From contig NZ_JAEUWU010000003.1 in NCBI RefSeq assembly GCF_019754945.1, positions 418,663 to 482,662 on the forward strand: DNA of 64,000 bases, read 5' to 3'. Below, in pieces: positions 58,485-64,000 of the stretch (its first letter is position 1; every line of letters starts with the position of its first letter). The notes under the pieces are model-generated. The model made no database searches. It had not been told where the DNA came from and worked only from the letters and a program-made list of their open reading frames with translations. The position numbers and the translations under genes were made by a program. This DNA is from Corynebacterium pseudokroppenstedtii. GTDB taxonomy: Bacteria; Actinomycetota; Actinomycetes; Mycobacteriales; Mycobacteriaceae.

Positions 58485-58533
58485 TTGTCGTGGGAGACTT
58501 CGTGGTTCTCGTCGGTTTGAGAGAGGTTGATTA

Positions 58534-59028
58534 ATGTCGAAACATGCGCCATCGACGCGTACTGCCCGCCAGGCTCGAGTTTTAGAGATCCTGCAATCTC
58601 ATCATGTCTCGAATCAATCGCAGATCATCGAGTTGTTGGCACGGGACGGGGTGGAAGTCACTCAGGCGACGTTGTCACGGGATCTCGATGAAATGGGGGC
58701 GCGGAAGGTCCGTTCCTCCGACGGGGCAAGTTTTTATACCGTCGACGGTCCCGACGCGGAGCCCGATTCGGACGGTCGGATGGATAAGCTACGTCGAACC
58801 TTGGCAGAGCTTCTGGTCTCGACGGACTTCTCCGGAAACTTTGCGGTGCTCCGGACTCCTCCGGGTGGTGCCCAGTATCTCGCTAGTGTGATTGACCGTG
58901 CTCCTTTGACGCAAGTCGTCGGCACAGTTGCTGGTGACGACACTATTTTCGTGCTGTCCCGTGAACCGATGAACGGTGAGCAACTCGCTCGGTATTTCGC
59001 CGGAGTTTCGTCATACTCGTCTCGGTGA
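58534..59028 (+). CDS. argR: arginine repressor
   Basis: ArgR is a hexameric DNA-binding protein that represses arginine genes when bound to arginine. The 164-residue protein has the winged helix (residues about 10-75: [38 protein letters not shown]) and the C-terminal arginine-binding domain ([36 protein letters not shown]). Encoded inside its own regulon. Confidence 0.96.
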   Translation: MSKHAPSTRTARQARVLEILQSHHVSNQSQIIELLARDGVEVTQATLSRDLDEMGARKVRSSDGASFYTVDGPDAEPDSDGRMDKLRRTLAELLVSTDFSGNFAVLRTPPGGAQYLASVIDRAPLTQVVGTVAGDDTIFVLSREPMNGEQLARYFAGVSSYSSR

Positions 59029-59134
59029 CTAAACTTATCCGCATATTTGAATAATACTCACAGATGTTTGTGGCTATCGGCTGCTGACCTCGAGTTATCT
59101 ACTTTTCGTTTACTCAATTTCCAAGGAGAGTCTT

Positions 59135-60331
59135 GTGACTAATCGTGTTGTTCTCGCCTATTCCGGTGGCCTGGATACATCGGTAGCTATCCCGTATTTG
59201 TCGAAGATGACGGATGGCGAGGTCGTCGCAGTGTCCATTGATCTGGGCCAAGGCGGCGAGGACATGGAATCGGTGCGTCAGCGTGCTCTCGCCTGCGGTG
59301 CGGTTGAGGCAATCGTCGTCGATGCAAAAGATGAATTTGCTGAGCAGTATTGTTTGCCGGCCATTAAGGCAAACGGTCTGTACATGAAGCAATACCCGCT
59401 GGTATCTGCGCTTTCTCGGCCGTTGATCGTGAAGCACTTGGTGGAAGCCGCTAAGGAACATGGTGGCACCCACGTTGCCCACGGCTGCACGGGCAAAGGA
59501 AATGACCAGGTCCGGTTTGAAGTAGGTTTTGCCGACACCGCGCCTGACCTGAAGATTATTGCGCCTGCACGTGATTATGCGTGGACCCGGGATAAGGCAA
59601 TTGCCTTTGCTGAAGAGATTGATTTGCCCATCGAGCAATCGGCAAGCTCGCCTTTCTCCATTGACCAAAACGTGTGGGGCCGGGCAGTCGAGACAGGGTT
59701 CCTCGAGGATTTGTGGAACCCGCCGACGAAGGATCTGTACGCATACACAGAGGAACCATCACTGGGAAATGCTCCCGACGAGGTCGTTATCTCCTTCGAA
59801 AGCGGTAAGCCCGTCGCTATTGACGGTCGGCCTGTCTCAGTGTTGGAGGCGATCGAAGAAATGAATCGTCGTGGTGGTGCTCAGGGTGTTGGCCGGCTCG
59901 ATATGGTCGAAGACCGCCTCGTCGGAATTAAGTCTCGTGAAGTGTATGAGGCTCCGGGTGCAATGGTGCTCATTCGGGCTCACGAGGCGCTGGAAGACAT
60001 CACGGTTGAGAGGGAGCTCGCGCGGTATAAGCGGGGCATCGATGCCCGGTGGTCTGAAGAAGTCTATGACGGACTGTGGTTCGCGCCGCTAAAGCGTTCG
60101 CTCGACGCCTTTATTGGCTCGACACAGGAAAATGTCACGGGCGATATCCGTCTTGTTCTCCACGAAGGCCGGATCACGGTGAACGGCCGTCGGTCGGATA
60201 AGTCGCTTTATGATTTCAATTTAGCGACATACGACACTGGGGATACTTTTGACCAGACGCTGTCGCGTGGCTTTGTGGAGCTGCATGGTTTGTCTTCGAA
60301 GATCGCCTGCAAACGAGATCGTGAACAATAG
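59135..60331 (+). CDS. argG: argininosuccinate synthase
   Basis: ArgG joins citrulline and aspartate using ATP. The 398-residue protein opens [18 protein letters not shown] (ATP pyrophosphatase loop) and includes [30 protein letters not shown], and the C-terminal [19 protein letters not shown]. The GTG start has AAGGAG upstream. Codon use is biased towards highly expressed style compared with argF. It follows argR by 106 bases. Confidence 0.97.
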   Translation: MTNRVVLAYSGGLDTSVAIPYLSKMTDGEVVAVSIDLGQGGEDMESVRQRALACGAVEAIVVDAKDEFAEQYCLPAIKANGLYMKQYPLVSALSRPLIVKHLVEAAKEHGGTHVAHGCTGKGNDQVRFEVGFADTAPDLKIIAPARDYAWTRDKAIAFAEEIDLPIEQSASSPFSIDQNVWGRAVETGFLEDLWNPPTKDLYAYTEEPSLGNAPDEVVISFESGKPVAIDGRPVSVLEAIEEMNRRGGAQGVGRLDMVEDRLVGIKSREVYEAPGAMVLIRAHEALEDITVERELARYKRGIDARWSEEVYDGLWFAPLKRSLDAFIGSTQENVTGDIRLVLHEGRITVNGRRSDKSLYDFNLATYDTGDTFDQTLSRGFVELHGLSSKIACKRDREQ

Positions 60332-60362
60332 TCACGATATTTTCTTCGTGGATTTGGCATAG

Positions 60363-61883
<1,521 letters not shown>

Positions 61884-62082
61884 TCTTTAGTACCCGTCCG
61901 TCAGCATTCGCCACCTGGTTCGCCGACATCTTTACAACGACGTCGCTACGCCGGCGTCCGGATGTTGATGCCATTTACTGCCGGTGCATCATTCCCAGCA
62001 CATCGTGGCGCCGTGGGGTAGCGCTCGATGACAGAAGATGCTGTGAGCGTCGGGTATGAGCAGCAAGGTAGGCTAGGCGTTT

Positions 62083-62259
62083 ATGAGCCTGAATGAAGAG
62101 CTACTGTCACTCCTGGTGTGCCCACAAGACAAGGGGCCACTGGAGTATCACGAGGACGAGCAGCTTTTGGTTAATCCGCGTTTGCATATTGCATATCCCA
62201 TTGACGACGGAATTCCCGTCCTTCTTGAGGACGAGGCCCTCGCTTACCAAGGCAAATAA
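62083..62259 (+). CDS. Trm112/UPF0434-like small protein
   Basis: This 58-residue gene reads MSLNEELLSLLVCPQDKGPL, then LLVNPRLHIAYPIDDGIPVL, the pattern of the Trm112/YcaR family of small zinc-ribbon-like proteins. Only one of the usual four cysteines (in VCPQDKGPL) remains, as in many bacterial members. Eukaryotic Trm112 activates methyltransferases; the bacterial role is less clear. It lies between argH and tyrS on the same strand. Confidence 0.85.
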   Translation: MSLNEELLSLLVCPQDKGPLEYHEDEQLLVNPRLHIAYPIDDGIPVLLEDEALAYQGK

Positions 62260-62345
62260 AGAAACTTGTGCGTTATAGCGGGAAATCCGTCGCCAAACTG
62301 ATTAATGATTCTCAGTCGAGTGTGTAGTAGAGGAGCACGTACTAA

Positions 62346-63680
62346 ATGAACAACGGAGCGGATAGCGGCGTGTCAGAAGGATCTGACGCTCGAGCAGCTG
62401 TCATTGACGATCTTCAGTGGCGAGGTCTTATTAATCAATCGACTGATCTTGACCTGCTTAAACAAGCGGCTCGTGAGGGGATGCTGACGCTATATACGGG
62501 CTTTGACCCCACGGGTCCGTCGCTCCATGCCGGTCATTTAGTTCCGTTGCTGATGCTCAAGCGGTTCCAGCAGGCCGGGCACCGCCCGATCGTCTTAGCT
62601 GGCGGCGCGACGGGGATGATCGGTGATCCCCGTGAAGTGGGGGAACGGGCGATGCTTGCCGCAGATACGGTCTCTGAGTGGGCCGAGAATATTTCGTCAC
62701 AGCTTCGACGCTTCGTCTCATTTGAAGGCGACCCTGATTTCTCAGGGAGCAATGGTGCGATTCTCGAAAATAACTACACGTGGACATCGCAAATGTCTGT
62801 CATCGAGTACCTGCGAGATTTAGGTAAGAACTTTTCGCTTAACACCATGTTGTCAAGAGACACCGTGAAACGCCGGCTAGAGGGCGACGGCATTTCCTAC
62901 ACGGAGTTCTCTTACATGCTCTTACAAGCGAATGACTTCGTTGAACTTCGACGACGCTACGATTGCCGGGTTCAAATCGGTGGATCGGATCAGTGGGGAA
63001 ACATTGTCGGAGGCGTCGACCTCAATCGGCGTGTCGATAACGAGGTTGTCCATGGAATAACCGTTCCACTCGTAACCGATTCTGAAGGGAAAAAGTTCGG
63101 AAAGTCCACTGGCGGTGGGAAGTTGTGGCTCGATCCAGAAATGACTAGCCCGTACTCGTGGTATCAATACTTCCTCAACTCGGCAGACGCCGATGTTATC
63201 CGTTACCTACGGTGGTTTACTTTCCTTGACCGGGAAGAGCTCAAAGACTTAGAAACTGAAACGCAGGAGCGTCCGCATAAGCGTGCAGCGCAGAAACGCT
63301 TAGCTCAAGAAATGACGACGTTGGTCCACGGGGAGGAAGCGACGAAGTCTGTGGAACTTGCTTCGCAGGCACTCTTCGGTCGTGGAGAGCTGCGTGACCT
63401 GGACAATTTGACCTTGAAGGGTGCACTGTCGGAGACAGAGATTGCGGAGTTTCCCCAAGGGGCAGAGCCGACGATTGTTGACCTGCTTGTCGAGTCGAAG
63501 CTTGCACCTTCAAAGGGCGCTGCTCGCCGCACGGTTAAAGAGGGTGGCGCGTATGTGAACAATGAACGGGTCGCGGACATGGATTGGACCCCACGTGCGG
63601 ACGATCTCCTCCACGGACAGTGGTTGGTTTTGCGACGGGGCAAGAAGTCGTTCGCGGGAGCTAAGTTCGCAGAGAAGTGA
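62346..63680 (+). CDS. tyrS: tyrosyl-tRNA synthetase
   Basis: Class I synthetase that charges tRNA-Tyr. The 444-residue protein has [20 protein letters not shown] (HIGH-type motif HAGH), [20 protein letters not shown], the KMSKS-type loop [16 protein letters not shown] and a C-terminal S4-like RNA-binding domain ([20 protein letters not shown]). GAGGAG precedes the ATG. The first 20 residues are an unconserved polar extension. Confidence 0.97.
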   Translation: MNNGADSGVSEGSDARAAVIDDLQWRGLINQSTDLDLLKQAAREGMLTLYTGFDPTGPSLHAGHLVPLLMLKRFQQAGHRPIVLAGGATGMIGDPREVGERAMLAADTVSEWAENISSQLRRFVSFEGDPDFSGSNGAILENNYTWTSQMSVIEYLRDLGKNFSLNTMLSRDTVKRRLEGDGISYTEFSYMLLQANDFVELRRRYDCRVQIGGSDQWGNIVGGVDLNRRVDNEVVHGITVPLVTDSEGKKFGKSTGGGKLWLDPEMTSPYSWYQYFLNSADADVIRYLRWFTFLDREELKDLETETQERPHKRAAQKRLAQEMTTLVHGEEATKSVELASQALFGRGELRDLDNLTLKGALSETEIAEFPQGAEPTIVDLLVESKLAPSKGAARRTVKEGGAYVNNERVADMDWTPRADDLLHGQWLVLRRGKKSFAGAKFAEK

Positions 63681-63703
63681 TCCGTAGTTTTCCTTGTCGG
63701 GAG

Positions 63704-63726
63704 TGGGATCTGAAGTCAGAATCCCA
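63704..63726 (+). promoter_or_regulatory. hairpin downstream of tyrS
   Basis: TGGGAT-CTGA (63704-63713) pairs with TCAG-A-ATCCCA (63716-63726) with a one-base bulge. It precedes the strong terminator and may add to 3' end stability. Confidence 0.4.
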
Positions 63727-63761
63727 TGCAAACCTCCAAAGCTGTAGTTGAATACTTGTCA

Positions 63762-63786
63762 GGGGCCGCGTCTGCGGCCCCTTTTC
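63762..63786 (+). terminator. intrinsic terminator after tyrS
   Basis: GGGGCCGC (63762-63769) pairs perfectly with GCGGCCCC (63774-63781), loop GTCT, followed by TTTT. Confidence 0.92.
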
Positions 63787-64000
63787 CAATAGTGGAGAAG
63801 CGTCGATCGCAAGCTAACTCTTTGCCACCGCTTCACCGCTTGCCTGGCAATCAGTTCACAGGTCACTCTCCACCTTTAGCTCACCGCCTGAACCCGTGGA
63901 CTTGTCGTTTTATTTTCGACGGTGGTTTCGCTTGGTGAGTGTTCGGTGTTCTTTTGTGATGAACCATGTCCATCGGGGGTGTTTGTTGTTGTGTTTTGTG
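63787..64000. other. unassigned intergenic tail at window end
   Basis: No coding gene is supported. The last 60 bases are rich in G and T (repeated TGTTT/TTGTG). A promoter or leader for a downstream gene, possibly an rRNA operon, is conceivable, but nothing in the visible bases proves it. Confidence 0.4.

Noticed and set aside
63787..64000. Tail considered as the start of a 16S rRNA gene
   Set aside because: The conserved 16S 5' sequence is not present before the window ends; only a leader is conceivable.

Overview
The window is a stretch of chromosome from a high-GC Gram-positive actinobacterium, most likely a Corynebacterium or close relative. This rests on protein sequences that read as corynebacterial (Pyk, IF3, ThrE-type exporter), on an antigen-85/mycolyltransferase-like secreted esterase, on an htdX-fabG4-fadA2 set laid out as in mycobacteria, and on conserved actinobacterial gene orders (trpA-lgt-pyk, polA-rpsA, coaE-uvrB, infC-rpmI-rplT, pheST-argCJBDFRGH-tyrS). 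Species cannot be fixed from sequence alone.

Layout. 1-3.2 kb: end of trpA, lgt, pyk. 3.2-6.5 kb: an M20 amidohydrolase and a Tat-type lipoprotein of unknown function. 6.7-14.8 kb (minus strand): a urease operon ureA - His-rich CbiX-like gene - fused ureBC - ureF - ureG - ureD, followed by an NCS1-type permease; no ureE is present. 15-18 kb: a GalT/HIT-like protein and, divergently, a ThrE-type exporter. 18-19.5 kb: a secreted SGNH hydrolase, a tRNA-Leu and the C-terminal remnant of a tyrosine integrase, together looking like the scar of an integrated element. 19.6-25.3 kb: thiosulfate sulfurtransferase, polA, rpsA. 25.6-27.7 kb: a beta-glucoside-type PTS permease. 27.9-31.7 kb: htdX/fabG4 divergent from fadA2. 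31.8-43.1 kb: coaE, uvrB, a universal stress protein, a mycolyltransferase-like esterase, a HelD-type helicase, an MBL hydrolase and uvrA. 43.2-45.8 kb: cystathionine beta-synthase and a cystathionine gamma-synthase/lyase. 45.9-47.6 kb: a long structured leader, then infC-rpmI-rplT. 47.8-52.5 kb: a SpoU methyltransferase, pheS, pheT. 52.5-61.9 kb: the complete arginine cluster argCJBDFRGH. 62-63.7 kb: a Trm112-like small protein and tyrS, then a terminator and an unassigned tail.

Functional themes are nitrogen (urease, arginine), sulfur amino acids, translation, DNA repair, and fatty acyl metabolism. The parts most worth attention are the urease operon, where a protein with about 30 histidines in its last 74 residues sits between ureA and a ureB-ureC fusion; the tRNA-Leu/integrase scar; and the infC leader, where the Shine-Dalgarno sequence points to a non-standard ATC start codon. 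Many start codons were moved inward from the longest open frame, on the basis of ribosome-binding sites and family length.
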